Origin: [Mycobacterium] crassicus
Lineage (GTDB): Bacteria; Actinomycetota; Actinomycetes; Mycobacteriales; Mycobacteriaceae
NCBI RefSeq assembly: GCF_020181615.1
Contig: NZ_CP084029.1
Coordinates: 3,950,800 to 4,014,799, forward strand
Direction: 5' to 3'
DNA: 64,000 nt
This document shows, in pieces, positions 24,350 to 33,041 of this stretch. Both the position numbers and the translations under genes were made by a program. The notes under the pieces are model-generated. The model was not told where the DNA came from. It saw nothing but the letters and a program-made list of their open reading frames with translations, and did not search any database. Every line of letters starts with the position of its first letter. Within the stretch, counting starts at the first letter, position 1.

Positions 24350-25360
24350 ATGACGGCCACGCAGATGTTCCAGCGGGCAACCGTGACGCGGGTCATCACC
24401 GAGACCGCAGACGCCCGCACCTTCGTGCTGGCCCCCCACGAGGCTCCGTTCCACTACCGGGCCGGCCAGTACTGCACGCTGCGGGTACAGGTCGGCGACG
24501 AGGAGCTGTACCGGTCCTACTCCATGTCCAGCGCTCCGGAGACCGACACCGAGCTGATGACCACCGTCAAACGGGTTCCGGGCGGCCGGGTGTCGAACTG
24601 GCTGCTGGACAACGTGACCGAAGGACACGAGTTGACCATGACCCGCGCGACGGGCACCTTCTGCCTGGACTCGACGGACGCTCCCCTGTTGGGCTTCGCC
24701 GGCGGCAGTGGCATCACGCCGATCCTGTCCCTGGCCAAGAGCGCCCTGGCCACCACCGACCGCGCGGTGCGGCTGTTGTGCGCCGACCGGGACTCCTCGT
24801 CGGCGATCTTCGACCACGCCCTCGCCGAGCTCGCCGCCCAGCATCCCGGCCGGCTGTCGATCCAGCGCCATCGCGACACCGAGCACGGACTGCTCGACAC
24901 CGCCACGGTGGCCGCGTTCGTGGGCGCCGACACCGGTGCGGACTGCTACCTGTGCGGCCCGGAGGGCTTCATGGCGGTGGTGCGGGCCGGCTGGCCCGGC
25001 CCGGGACGGCTTTTCGCCGAGGACTTCGATCCCGCCACCCCGGCGGCAAGCCCGCCGCCGGCCGACGCCGGCGCCGCCGCCGCGCTGGAGGGCACCGTGA
25101 CGATCCACCTCGGACGAAAGACCGCATCGGTGCCCCGCGTCGCCGGCGAGACGCTGTTGGGCAGCGCCCGGCGGGCGGGCCTGGCACCGCCGTTCTCCTG
25201 CGAGGCCGGCAATTGCGGCACCTGCATCGCCCAGATCACCGACGGCAGCGCGACCATGATCGCCAACACGGTGCTCGACGACGACGAGATCGCCGACGGC
25301 TACATCCTGACCTGCCAGGGTGTGCCGGAGGGCGGCTCGATCACCGTGCACTACGAGTGA
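24350..25360 (+). CDS. ferredoxin-NAD(P)H oxygenase reductase with C-terminal 2Fe-2S domain (336 aa)
   Basis: KshB/PaaE-type reductase that carries electrons from NAD(P)H through a flavin and a plant-type 2Fe-2S cluster to a Rieske oxygenase. Order of domains: flavin-binding barrel with RSYSMSSAPE (residues about 58-67), NAD-binding domain with GFAGGSGITPILSL and DCYLCGPEGFM, then the C-terminal ferredoxin with Cys284, Cys289, Cys292 and Cys322 (C-x4-C-x2-C-x29-C). ATG 24350 fits TAAGGAG at 5 nt; the GTG at 24344 overlaps that site. It is the only such reductase in the window and may serve both Rieske oxygenases. It meets the ALDH gene end to end with no gap. Confidence 0.93.
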   Translation: MTATQMFQRATVTRVITETADARTFVLAPHEAPFHYRAGQYCTLRVQVGDEELYRSYSMSSAPETDTELMTTVKRVPGGRVSNWLLDNVTEGHELTMTRATGTFCLDSTDAPLLGFAGGSGITPILSLAKSALATTDRAVRLLCADRDSSSAIFDHALAELAAQHPGRLSIQRHRDTEHGLLDTATVAAFVGADTGADCYLCGPEGFMAVVRAGWPGPGRLFAEDFDPATPAASPPPADAGAAAALEGTVTIHLGRKTASVPRVAGETLLGSARRAGLAPPFSCEAGNCGTCIAQITDGSATMIANTVLDDDEIADGYILTCQGVPEGGSITVHYE

Positions 25361-26782
25361 TTACGCCCCGTATCCCAGCGTGCTCTTGACCTCCAGGTAC
25401 TCCTGGAAGCCCGCGTCACTCCACTCGCGGCCGTTGCCGCTGCGCTTGTAGCCGCCGAACGGTGCGTTCAGATCGAAGGCGTGGTTGATCGCCACCCAGC
25501 CGGCCCGGATCCGGCGGGCGATTGCCCGCGCGGCGTCGATGTCGACGCCCGAGACGTAGCCGGCCAGACCGTACTCGGTGTCATTGGCGATCTCGACGGC
25601 CTCGTCGAGGTCGTCATAGCCGAGGATGCACAGCACCGGGCCGAAGATCTCTTCGCGCGCGATCGTCATCTGGTTCGTCACGCGCGCGAAGACCGTCGGC
25701 CGGACGAAATAACCGGTGTCGAGCCCGGCCGGCCGGCCGGCGCCGCCGGCGGCCACGGTGGCACCCTCGGCGATGCCCTGCTCGATCAGGCCCTGCACCT
25801 TGGCGAACTGCGCCGCTGACGCCACCGGGCCGATCGCCTTCGGATCGTCGGGGTCGCCGACCTTCACCTGTTCGGCGACCGCATGGGCGATCGCGATGGC
25901 CTCGTCCATCCGGGAGTTCGGCACCAGCATCCGGGACGGCGCGTTACAGCTCTGCCCGGAGTTGACCATCATGGTCGACACCCCGGCGGTGACGCTGTCG
26001 ACGAAGGCGTCGTCGTCGAGCACGATGTTGGCGCTCTTGCCGCCCAGCTCCTGGGTCACCCGCTTCACGGTCGGCGCGGCGTTCTCGGCCACCGCGACGC
26101 CGGCGCGGGTGGAGCCGGTGAACGACACCATGTCGACGTCCGGGTGCCGCGACAGCGCCACCCCCACTCCGGGGCCGTCACCGTTGACCATGTTGTACAC
26201 GCCGGCCGGAACACCTGCGGCGTCCATGATCTCGGTGAAGATGTAGGCCGAGAACGGCGCGACCTCAGAGGGCTTCAGCACCATGGTGCAGCCGGTGGAC
26301 AACGCCGGGTAGACCTTCACCGCGATCTGGTTCAGCGGCCAGTTCCACGGGGTGATGAGACCGCATACCCCGATCGGGTCGCGCTCCACCAGGGTGTCGC
26401 CGCGCTGCTCACTGAACGAGAAGTTCTTCAGCGCGTCGATCGCCGTGACGAGGTGACCGACCCCGAGATTGACCTGGACCCCGGCGGCCAGGCTGGGCGG
26501 TGCCCCCATCTCCTCGCTGACCGCGTCGGCCAGGTCGCCGCTGCGCCGTTGGTATTCGGCGAGGATCGCCTGCAGCAGATCCAGCCGCTCGGCCCGGCTG
26601 CTCTGCGACCAGCTGTCAAAGGCCCGCCGGGCCGCCGCGACCGCCAGGTCGACGTCTGCCGCCGTACCGAGGGAGATCTTGCCGCAGACCTTCTCGGTGG
26701 CCGGGTTGTCGACGTCGAGCGTCTTCGCTTCGGCCGGGTCCACCCACCGGCCGTCGATGTAGAACTGGGTGTATTCGCGCAT
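25361..26782 (-). CDS. aldehyde dehydrogenase (473 aa)
   Basis: Second NAD(P)-dependent aldehyde dehydrogenase. Seen: FYIDGRWVDP, ITPWNWPLNQIAVKVYPAL with the catalytic Asn, KPSEVAPFSAYIF, FTGSTRAGVAV, the general base in VTQELGGKSANIVL, the nucleophilic Cys in NSGQSCNAPSRM, EEIFGPVLCI and FGGYKRSGNGREW. I start at ATG 26782 (MREYTQFYIDG) because AAGGAGT lies 6 nt upstream; the GTG one codon earlier is the alternative. It is the last gene of the leftward operon that begins at 32647 and could oxidise an aldehyde or semialdehyde released after Baeyer-Villiger cleavage (inference). Confidence 0.95.
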   Translation of the reverse strand: MREYTQFYIDGRWVDPAEAKTLDVDNPATEKVCGKISLGTAADVDLAVAAARRAFDSWSQSSRAERLDLLQAILAEYQRRSGDLADAVSEEMGAPPSLAAGVQVNLGVGHLVTAIDALKNFSFSEQRGDTLVERDPIGVCGLITPWNWPLNQIAVKVYPALSTGCTMVLKPSEVAPFSAYIFTEIMDAAGVPAGVYNMVNGDGPGVGVALSRHPDVDMVSFTGSTRAGVAVAENAAPTVKRVTQELGGKSANIVLDDDAFVDSVTAGVSTMMVNSGQSCNAPSRMLVPNSRMDEAIAIAHAVAEQVKVGDPDDPKAIGPVASAAQFAKVQGLIEQGIAEGATVAAGGAGRPAGLDTGYFVRPTVFARVTNQMTIAREEIFGPVLCILGYDDLDEAVEIANDTEYGLAGYVSGVDIDAARAIARRIRAGWVAINHAFDLNAPFGGYKRSGNGREWSDAGFQEYLEVKSTLGYGA

Positions 26783-26798
26783 CACAACACTCCTTCGA

Positions 26799-27743
26799 CT
26801 ACTGGGATTTCTCGGGTCGTTCCGTTTGGGCCATCGCGAAGCTGTACCGGATGTGGTCGGCGTGACCGTCCGGCACCACCGGGAAAATCACCGGCGCACC
26901 GATGTCGCGGACCTCGGCGATCCGGTCGCCGACCTCCTCGACCGTCCACGACGGCTGGTACACCCCGGGGCTCTCGGCCACCACCGCCCGGGCCACCCGC
27001 CCGGCCAGGGCGATCAGTACTTCCCCTGTCACCGAGCAGGATTCGTGCGCGAGCCAGCCGACCACCGGCGCCACCAGTTCGGGTTCCATCGGCGGGTACG
27101 CCGAGGTGTCGATACCCTCGGCCATCCGAGTCACCGCCGCCGGGACCACCACGTTGCACCGGACGTCGTGGGCTGCGCCCTCCAGCGCCGCGACGTTGCT
27201 CAGCCCGATCACGCCGGCCTTCGCGGCCGCGTAGTTGGCCACGCCGGTGTTGCCGTAGATTCCGCCGATCGAGGAGGTCAACACAATGCGACCGTAGCCT
27301 GCGTCACACATGGCACCGAAGGCCGCCCGCACCACATGGAACGCGCCACGCAGGTGGACGTCCAGGACCGCGTCGAAATCCTCCGAACTCATCTCGCGCA
27401 ACGGGGCCCGGCGGACGTTTCCGGCATTGTGAATCAGGACGTCGACCCGCCCGTAATGCTCCAGGGCGGCGCCGATGATCGCCTCGCCGCCGTCGGGTGT
27501 GGCCACCGACGCGGTGCAGGCCACCGCGTCGCCGCCGGCCCCCCGGATCTGTGCCGCCACCTGCTCGGCCGGATCGTCGCGGGCGCCGTCACCGGTCAGG
27601 TCGGCCCCGGTGTCGTTGACGACCACGGCAGCACCGCGGGCCGCCAGTAGTTCGGCGTAGACGCGGCCCAGGCCCCGCCCGGCACCGGTCACGACGGCGA
27701 CGCGGCCGTCGAAGCTCAGACCTGCTGGGTGGGTTCGGCTCAA
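26799..27743 (-). CDS. short-chain dehydrogenase/reductase (314 aa), TTG start
   Basis: SDR with the cofactor loop VTGAGRGLGRVYAELLAARG, NDTGAD, the NAG strand in LIHNAGNVRRAP, catalytic Ser in VLTSSIGG and YxxxK in NYAAAKAG. It resembles the SDR domain of peroxisomal multifunctional 3-hydroxyacyl-CoA dehydrogenases (long GxxxGxG-N-D-x-G type), with an extra C-terminal segment after the usual 250-residue fold. The start is TTG 27743, overlapping the TauD-type gene stop as TTGA, with GAGGA about 9 nt upstream. No ATG or GTG fits. Possible step: oxidation of a hydroxyacyl-CoA or alcohol. Confidence 0.9.
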   Translation of the reverse strand: MSRTHPAGLSFDGRVAVVTGAGRGLGRVYAELLAARGAAVVVNDTGADLTGDGARDDPAEQVAAQIRGAGGDAVACTASVATPDGGEAIIGAALEHYGRVDVLIHNAGNVRRAPLREMSSEDFDAVLDVHLRGAFHVVRAAFGAMCDAGYGRIVLTSSIGGIYGNTGVANYAAAKAGVIGLSNVAALEGAAHDVRCNVVVPAAVTRMAEGIDTSAYPPMEPELVAPVVGWLAHESCSVTGEVLIALAGRVARAVVAESPGVYQPSWTVEEVGDRIAEVRDIGAPVIFPVVPDGHADHIRYSFAMAQTERPEKSQ

Positions 27744-28573
27744 GCGAACGGTTCCTCGCCGGCGAGTTTGGTGCGGTGCAGCATCCGGCCGGAAGCGGGA
27801 TCGTAGGGTCGCGCCCGGTGCAGCGTGCCGGTGTTGTCCCACATCACCAGGTCGCCTACCGACCAGCGGTGCCGGTAGACGAACCGCGGCTGGGTGGCCC
27901 AGTCACGCAGCCGCACCAGGGTCCCGGTGCTCTCGGAGTAGTCCATCCCCACGATGTGGCTGGCGGTGCAGCCCAGGATCAGCGACTTGCGGCCGGAGCG
28001 GTGCGCCCACACCAGCGGCAACTCGCGCTCACCGATCGCCATCATCTGACGCAGCGTCGCGAACTCCGGCTCGGGGTCGTAGTACAGCAGGGAGTTCCAC
28101 GCCGAATGCATCGCCCGCAACGACGCCAGCCGCTGCTTGTCGTCGTCGGGCAGATCGTCGTAGGCCGCGTAGGTGTTGCAGAACTCGGTGTCCCCACCGC
28201 CGTCGGCAGGCAGCACCTTGCTGCACAGCAGCGAGGCCAGGATCGGCACCTCGTTCATCGTTCCGTCCAGGTGCCAGTAGAACGAACCCTTGAGGTAGTC
28301 GGCCTGCTTGTTGACGGTCGTGTCCAGCGTGACGTCGTAGACGGCCTCGCCGTCGCGTTCGGGCGCCAGCGTTCCGAGTGTCTCAGTGAACGCGACCTGT
28401 TCGGCGTCGGAGAATCCGACCTTCGGGAACACCAGCACACCCCGCTGTTCCAGTAGCTCCCGGATGGCGCCGGCATGGGCACCGCTCAGCAACGCCGCCT
28501 TGTCTGCGAGGACTTCGGTTCCGATGCGCTCGGTGAGATCGCGGGTGGTCAGTGTTGTCGTCGATGCCGTCAT
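27740..28573 (-). CDS. TauD/TfdA-family Fe(II)/2-oxoglutarate dioxygenase (277 aa)
   Basis: 2-oxoglutarate-dependent dioxygenase. The iron triad is seen as His101-x-Asp103 in YWHLDGT and His252 in TGTLHRARPYD, with the 2-oxoglutarate-binding Arg at about 263. Length is normal. Its ATG overlaps the flavin monooxygenase stop by 4 bp. A paralogue of the same type is cut by the right edge of the window (63284-64000); the two share the GGG/GGE-TEFxxxYAAYDxLxDDxKxRLxSLR stretch. It could hydroxylate a chain or ring position in the pathway or remove a small group; the substrate is unknown. Confidence 0.92.
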   Translation of the reverse strand: MTASTTTLTTRDLTERIGTEVLADKAALLSGAHAGAIRELLEQRGVLVFPKVGFSDAEQVAFTETLGTLAPERDGEAVYDVTLDTTVNKQADYLKGSFYWHLDGTMNEVPILASLLCSKVLPADGGGDTEFCNTYAAYDDLPDDDKQRLASLRAMHSAWNSLLYYDPEPEFATLRQMMAIGERELPLVWAHRSGRKSLILGCTASHIVGMDYSESTGTLVRLRDWATQPRFVYRHRWSVGDLVMWDNTGTLHRARPYDPASGRMLHRTKLAGEEPFA

Positions 28574-30414
28574 CGCAGATCCAGCCCTTTCATGTCACCC
28601 GCAGCGCGCCAGTCACGCAGCAGGTCTTCGAATGCATAGAATCCCGGCGAGTACACCTCACCCAGGAACGAGCGGCTGGCGTCGCCGAATCCGCGGCCCT
28701 CGTTGTTGTAATACCCTGGCGTGCAAGATAGGTCGAACGCCGAGTTGTCGAATGCCAGCTCCCGGATGGTGTTCACCCAGCCGTCCTGCCCCTCCTGACT
28801 GGGTTCGACGACCGTCGCTCCCCGCTTGAGGGCCTCGGCGATGACGTAGGCGATGTGCTCGGCCTGCTGTTCGAACATCGCGGTGGTGTTGGCCGACACG
28901 CCGCCCTGGATGAAGCCGGTGTGGAACTGGTTGGGAAATCCGCGGCTTGTCATCCCGTGCAGGGTCGCGAACCCGTCACGCCAGTGGTCGAACAGCGATA
29001 CCCCACCGCGCCCCTCGATGACGTCCATCGCGTACCGCCGGCTGATCTCCGTAGAGATCTCGAAACCACTGGCGAAGATGACGCAGTCGACCTCGTACTC
29101 AACGCCGCCCGCGACAATGCCCTTCTCCGTGAGCTTTTCGACACCCTTGGATTCGGCCACGTCGACCAGCGTCACGTTGGGCCGATTGAACGCGGGCAGG
29201 TAGGTGTCGCTGGAAGTCGGGCGCTTGCACATGAACCGGTAGTACGGCTTGAGCACCTCGGCGGTCTCCGGATCCTCGACGATGTCGACGATCCGGCGGC
29301 GCAGCCGCTCCATGATCTTGTAGTCCTCCTCCTCCCGCATCGCCATGATCTCCTCGACGCCGAGCGCCGTCGGGTCGGGGCTGGCGCCGATCCGCGCGGT
29401 CAGGTTGCGCCCCAGCTCGGTCCAGAAGTCGCACACCAAATCGGGCGCGTCGAACACCACGCCCTCGAACGGCGACCAGCGGTGGAAATTGCGCTTGCGT
29501 TCGGCCTGCCAACCCGGCTGCAGCGACGCAGCCCACTGCGGGTCGGTGGGCTCGTTGCCGCGGAAGTCCACCGACGATGGTGTGCGCTGGAAGACGTAGA
29601 GCTGCTTGGCATCCCGGCCCAAATGTGGGACCAGCTGCACACCAGTCGCGCCGGTGCCGACCAGAGCCACGCGCTTGTCGGCCAGCTTGTCCATGCCACC
29701 GTCGGCATCACCGCCGGTGTAGTCGTAATCCCAGCGGGCCGAGTGGAAGACATGGCCGCCGGCGGTCATGAAGTCCTTGATGCCCGGGATGCCGGGCAAC
29801 TTGGGCCGGTTGTAGGAGCCCTGCGCCATCACCACGAAACGCGCCCGCAGCTCGTCGCCCCGGTTCGTCGTCAGCTGCCACCGCTTGATCTCCTCGTCCC
29901 AACAGGCGGTGCGCACCTGGGTGGAGAAGATCGCCCCGTCGTAGAGGCCGAAGTGCTTCCCGATGTTCTGGCAGTGCTGGAAGATCTCGGCGCCGTCGGC
30001 GAACTTCTTGGACGGGATGAAGTCGAGCTCTTCGAGCATCGGGACATAGCAGTACGCATCGTTGTCGCACTGGATTCCGGGGAAGCGGTTCCAGTACCAG
30101 ACGCCGCCGAAGTCGCCGCCCATCTCGATGACCCGCACATCGGCCACGCCGGCCTTCTTCAGGTAGGCGCCGGACAGCAGTCCGGCGATGCCACCCCCGA
30201 GGACCACGACCTCGATGTCGGCGTCGATGGGCTCTCGCGGCGTGACCGCGGTGTGCGGATCGACCTCGGCGAACTCGACGAAATCATCCTTGAGTTCCAG
30301 GTACTGACTCGAACCCTCGGGGCGAATGCGTTTGGCCCGCTCTGCGGCGTACTTGCGCCGCAGCGCATCGATATCGAAGTCGTCGGGTGTGCCGGTCGGG
30401 GCGCAGTCGGTCAT
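28570..30414 (-). CDS. Baeyer-Villiger type flavin monooxygenase (614 aa)
   Basis: Class B flavoprotein monooxygenase related to cyclohexanone and steroid monooxygenases, which insert an oxygen next to a ketone. Seen: FAD Rossmann motif GGGIAG at residues 73-78, the Baeyer-Villiger fingerprint F-x-x-x-G-x-H-x-F-H-x-x-x-W-D spanning about 215-229 (HVFHSARWD), and the NADP Rossmann motif GTGATG at 253-258. The long N-terminal extension before the first Rossmann fold is usual for steroid-type members. ATG overlaps the Rieske gene stop by 4 bp. In context it would open a ring ketone formed after hydroxylation and dehydrogenation. Confidence 0.93.
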   Translation of the reverse strand: MTDCAPTGTPDDFDIDALRRKYAAERAKRIRPEGSSQYLELKDDFVEFAEVDPHTAVTPREPIDADIEVVVLGGGIAGLLSGAYLKKAGVADVRVIEMGGDFGGVWYWNRFPGIQCDNDAYCYVPMLEELDFIPSKKFADGAEIFQHCQNIGKHFGLYDGAIFSTQVRTACWDEEIKRWQLTTNRGDELRARFVVMAQGSYNRPKLPGIPGIKDFMTAGGHVFHSARWDYDYTGGDADGGMDKLADKRVALVGTGATGVQLVPHLGRDAKQLYVFQRTPSSVDFRGNEPTDPQWAASLQPGWQAERKRNFHRWSPFEGVVFDAPDLVCDFWTELGRNLTARIGASPDPTALGVEEIMAMREEEDYKIMERLRRRIVDIVEDPETAEVLKPYYRFMCKRPTSSDTYLPAFNRPNVTLVDVAESKGVEKLTEKGIVAGGVEYEVDCVIFASGFEISTEISRRYAMDVIEGRGGVSLFDHWRDGFATLHGMTSRGFPNQFHTGFIQGGVSANTTAMFEQQAEHIAYVIAEALKRGATVVEPSQEGQDGWVNTIRELAFDNSAFDLSCTPGYYNNEGRGFGDASRSFLGEVYSPGFYAFEDLLRDWRAAGDMKGLDLR

Positions 30415-31793
30415 CGGCTGTTTCCTTTTCCGATCTGCTCGGGCGCACCGGTACCCATGTACTTCGCCAACTGGTGGTGCAGGTTGACGATCGCGCGCTC
30501 CCGGTACGGGTTGGGCTTGGCGCCTTGGTAGCCGAGAGATTTCATACCCTGCTGCACCGCGGCCATATTGGAGAAGTCCTGCGGCAGCACCGACCGCCAG
30601 CCCGGGTCACCCACCGGGGTGTGTTCCCACTGGGTGTGCGGCTCTTCGCCTTTCGGGAAGAGCTCGAACACCGAGACCTCGAAGATGCACTTGTCGGGGT
30701 TGTAGCTGGGGTGCGGCCGCGCGCTGTAACAGAGTGCGCTGGTGAGGCCCTGACCGATCTGGAAGTTCGGGAAGATCTGCCAGGCGGTGCCGGCTTCTCC
30801 GAGCACGTCGGGGTCGATGATCGGCCAGACGACCCCGCGAGCCTCGTCGTCGCGGCGCGCCGAGGCCAGCCAGTGCGCCAGCACCTGATCGGCCGGGGTG
30901 CCCTCGGGCAGCTCGTCGACCAGACGTTTGGCGGCATTGACCAGGGTCGCCGTGGTGGTGGCGTTGGTCTCCTCCATGGTGTAAACCTGCATCTCCGCGG
31001 TCGACACCCGTGGGTCGTCACCGATGCCCAGTCGGATCTTGGACTTGGTGGCCTCCAGGTCATCCGGCGCGTCGTAGCCGATGTTGCTGTGCCTGCCCTG
31101 CGCCCGGGCCCAGCCCTTGAACTCACCGAACCGGTTGAACTCCGGATGGGTGGTGTAGACATGGTAGGTCTCGTTGAAGGCCTCCAGGGCGACCTTCCAA
31201 TTGCAGTCGAACTCAACCCATTTGCGCCACTTGTAGCGCATGTTCTCCAGGCCGAACGGTTCGAGGACCTTGGCGGCGGGAAACAGGTAGTCAGCCAGCG
31301 ATTCGCCGTCCGGATCCATGTTGATCCACAGCCAGCCGCCCCAGGTGTCGACGCGCACCGGCCGCAGGTGAGTGTTCTCCGGCGTCAGGGTGCCCTGCCA
31401 GTCATCCTGCTCCCGGATGTGCGTGCAGGCTCCGTCGAGATCGTAGGTCCAGCCGTGGAAGCCGCAGACGAACGACTTTCGGGTGCGCGCGCAGGCGTTC
31501 TTAGCGCCTTCGGGGGTGTCGATCAGCCGGCGACCGCGGTGCATGCACACGTTGTGATGGGCCCGAAACTCCGAGGGTCCGGTGCGCACCACGATGATCG
31601 AGTCGTCGAGGATGTCGTAGGTCAGGTAGCTGCCCACCTCCGGCAGGTCTTCGATCCGGCCGGCCTGCTGCCATACCTTGCGCCACAGCCTGTCTCGCTC
31701 GGCCCGGGCGTAGTCGCCGCAGGTGTAGGCCTCGACGCCGATCGTCATCGGCTGCGAAAGCTCCTCGGCACCACCGGTGTTCGCATTCGCCAT
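30411..31793 (-). CDS. Rieske non-heme iron oxygenase, alpha subunit (460 aa)
   Basis: Second ring-hydroxylating oxygenase large subunit. Rieske ligands Cys83-x-His85 (CMHRG) and Cys110-x2-His113 (CGFH); mononuclear iron ligands His211 and His216 in FNETYHVYTTHPEF. Start ATG 31793 with GAGGAGG 5 nt upstream; the GTG just before it is less likely. The ATG shares one base with the stop of the upstream SDR gene (TGATG). It differs clearly from the Rieske protein at 6112, so the region encodes two different terminal oxygenases but just one reductase (24350). No small subunit is present. Confidence 0.93.
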   Translation of the reverse strand: MANANTGGAEELSQPMTIGVEAYTCGDYARAERDRLWRKVWQQAGRIEDLPEVGSYLTYDILDDSIIVVRTGPSEFRAHHNVCMHRGRRLIDTPEGAKNACARTRKSFVCGFHGWTYDLDGACTHIREQDDWQGTLTPENTHLRPVRVDTWGGWLWINMDPDGESLADYLFPAAKVLEPFGLENMRYKWRKWVEFDCNWKVALEAFNETYHVYTTHPEFNRFGEFKGWARAQGRHSNIGYDAPDDLEATKSKIRLGIGDDPRVSTAEMQVYTMEETNATTTATLVNAAKRLVDELPEGTPADQVLAHWLASARRDDEARGVVWPIIDPDVLGEAGTAWQIFPNFQIGQGLTSALCYSARPHPSYNPDKCIFEVSVFELFPKGEEPHTQWEHTPVGDPGWRSVLPQDFSNMAAVQQGMKSLGYQGAKPNPYRERAIVNLHHQLAKYMGTGAPEQIGKGNSR

Positions 31794-32647
31794 CACATCC
31801 TCCTCATCGCGGCGCGGAATGCTTCATCCTTGAGGAACAGCGAAGTGTTGTCGGCGGCCAGGTGGCTCCACCGGAGGTCGAGCCCGCCGTCGACCAGCAG
31901 CGTCTGCCCGGTGATGTAGCTGGACAGCTCGGACAGCAGAAACAGGATCGGCCCGGCCTGCTCCTCGGGGCGTCCGCGGCGCCCCATCGCGATCGCCTGC
32001 CGGTCGCGCTCGGGATCGTCGTCGACGTACGTGCCTGAGGCCGCCGTCTCGGTAACGCCGGGGGCGACCGCGTTCACCCGGATTCCGTCCTGCGCCAGCT
32101 CAACCGCCATGGTGCGGGTCATCGCGACGACGGCGGCCTTGGCGGTGCCGTAGGCGATGTGGAACGGCGCGGTGTTCATCCCGCTGATCGAGGAGATCGA
32201 GACGATCGAGCCGGGAAGCCTTTGGGCGACCAGCTCGGCGGCAACCGCGCGGCTCATGAAGAACGCGGTTTCGAGGTTGTGCGCGAAGATCTCTCGCCAA
32301 TCCGACCGCGCCACCCGGGTGGACGGCATCCAGGTCGCCGGTGCGGCGCCGCCGGCGACATTGACCAACCCGTAGAGCCGGCCGTCGGCGCGGTGCGCCG
32401 CGTCGAGCACCGCGCCGATTCCCTCATCACTGCCGGCATCGGCTGCCACCGGCACCACCGCCAAGCCCTGGTCGATCAGTGGCCCGATGTGCTCGTCGAG
32501 GTTCTCCGCCGAGCGGCTTACCGCGATCACCGTGGCGCCGGCTCGCGCCGCCATCGCGGTGACCGCCGTTCCGATGCCTCCGCCCCCGGCGCCCGACACA
32601 ACCACAACCCGGCCCGCAAGGCTCACGAGGCTGGAGAGATCCGCCAT
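31793..32647 (-). CDS. short-chain dehydrogenase/reductase (284 aa), first gene of operon
   Basis: SDR family oxidoreductase. Seen: cofactor loop VVSGAGGGGIGTAVTAMAARAG, DAGSD, VNVAGGAAP in the NAG position (Asn present as NVAGG), catalytic Ser in SISSISG, YGTAK (YxxxK) and the classical C-terminal SSYITGQTLLVDGGLDLRW. The tail after VDGG is about 25 residues longer than usual. It leads a leftward run of six overlapping or near-overlapping genes: SDR, Rieske, flavin monooxygenase, TauD-type, SDR, aldehyde dehydrogenase. It could oxidise the hydroxylated product to the ketone needed by the monooxygenase (inference). Confidence 0.92.
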   Translation of the reverse strand: MADLSSLVSLAGRVVVVSGAGGGGIGTAVTAMAARAGATVIAVSRSAENLDEHIGPLIDQGLAVVPVAADAGSDEGIGAVLDAAHRADGRLYGLVNVAGGAAPATWMPSTRVARSDWREIFAHNLETAFFMSRAVAAELVAQRLPGSIVSISSISGMNTAPFHIAYGTAKAAVVAMTRTMAVELAQDGIRVNAVAPGVTETAASGTYVDDDPERDRQAIAMGRRGRPEEQAGPILFLLSELSSYITGQTLLVDGGLDLRWSHLAADNTSLFLKDEAFRAAMRRM

Positions 32648-33041
32648 GACTCGCTTTCTCCTGGCACAGCCAGCAGATCCGCAGTGTCCCTGAAAAGTTC
32701 AGTGATCGGATTGCGGATTTGTCCGGACAACATATGTCATTCTTCGTTCAAGAGAACACTATTCCGCAGCACCGTACGCAGAGTCAAGGGACGACCGGAC
32801 CGGCCGGCGGTTTTATTGTCTGGACTAACGCGTCGGCACGTAACCGATCGCGAGAGGTGGGGTTTGGCTCCGTCACCGCGGCGATGGCCGCTGGCCCCGC
32901 CCGACGGGCCCAACGGCCGCGGCGGCGTGTCGGCGGCGGCCGGACACGCCTCAGGCAAGTCGTGAGCCACGATGGAGACCCCCGTCGCGCGTAGACAACT
33001 TTGATAACACGTGTTATCAAAATGGACGATAGGAGACACAG
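32648..33041. other. 394-bp divergent intergenic region
   Basis: No convincing gene lies here; the open frames on both strands are Arg-rich shadows. It holds the start region of the leftward SDR-Rieske operon, a degenerate GAGAA palindrome at 32752-32766 (GAGAACACTATTCCG, left arm intact, right arm changed), and the 22-bp perfect palindrome at 33000-33021 in front of the rightward TetR gene. The middle section (about 32780-32995) shows nothing I can name; it marks the border between the accessory cluster and the conserved desA1 block. Confidence 0.6.
33000..33021. promoter_or_regulatory. 22-bp perfect palindrome before tetR (33042)
   Basis: Each arm is TTTGATAACAC; the full palindrome is centred between 33010 and 33011 and ends 20 bp before the TetR ATG. 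The size and symmetry are those of a TetR-family operator, so this is probably the regulator's own binding site. The desA1 promoter does not contain a copy, so control of desA1 by this protein is not shown. Confidence 0.82.

Noticed and set aside
25715..27650. Plus-strand frames opposite the aldehyde dehydrogenase and SDR
   Set aside because: They are antisense shadows with His/Arg/Pro-rich content, while the minus-strand genes carry full catalytic motifs.
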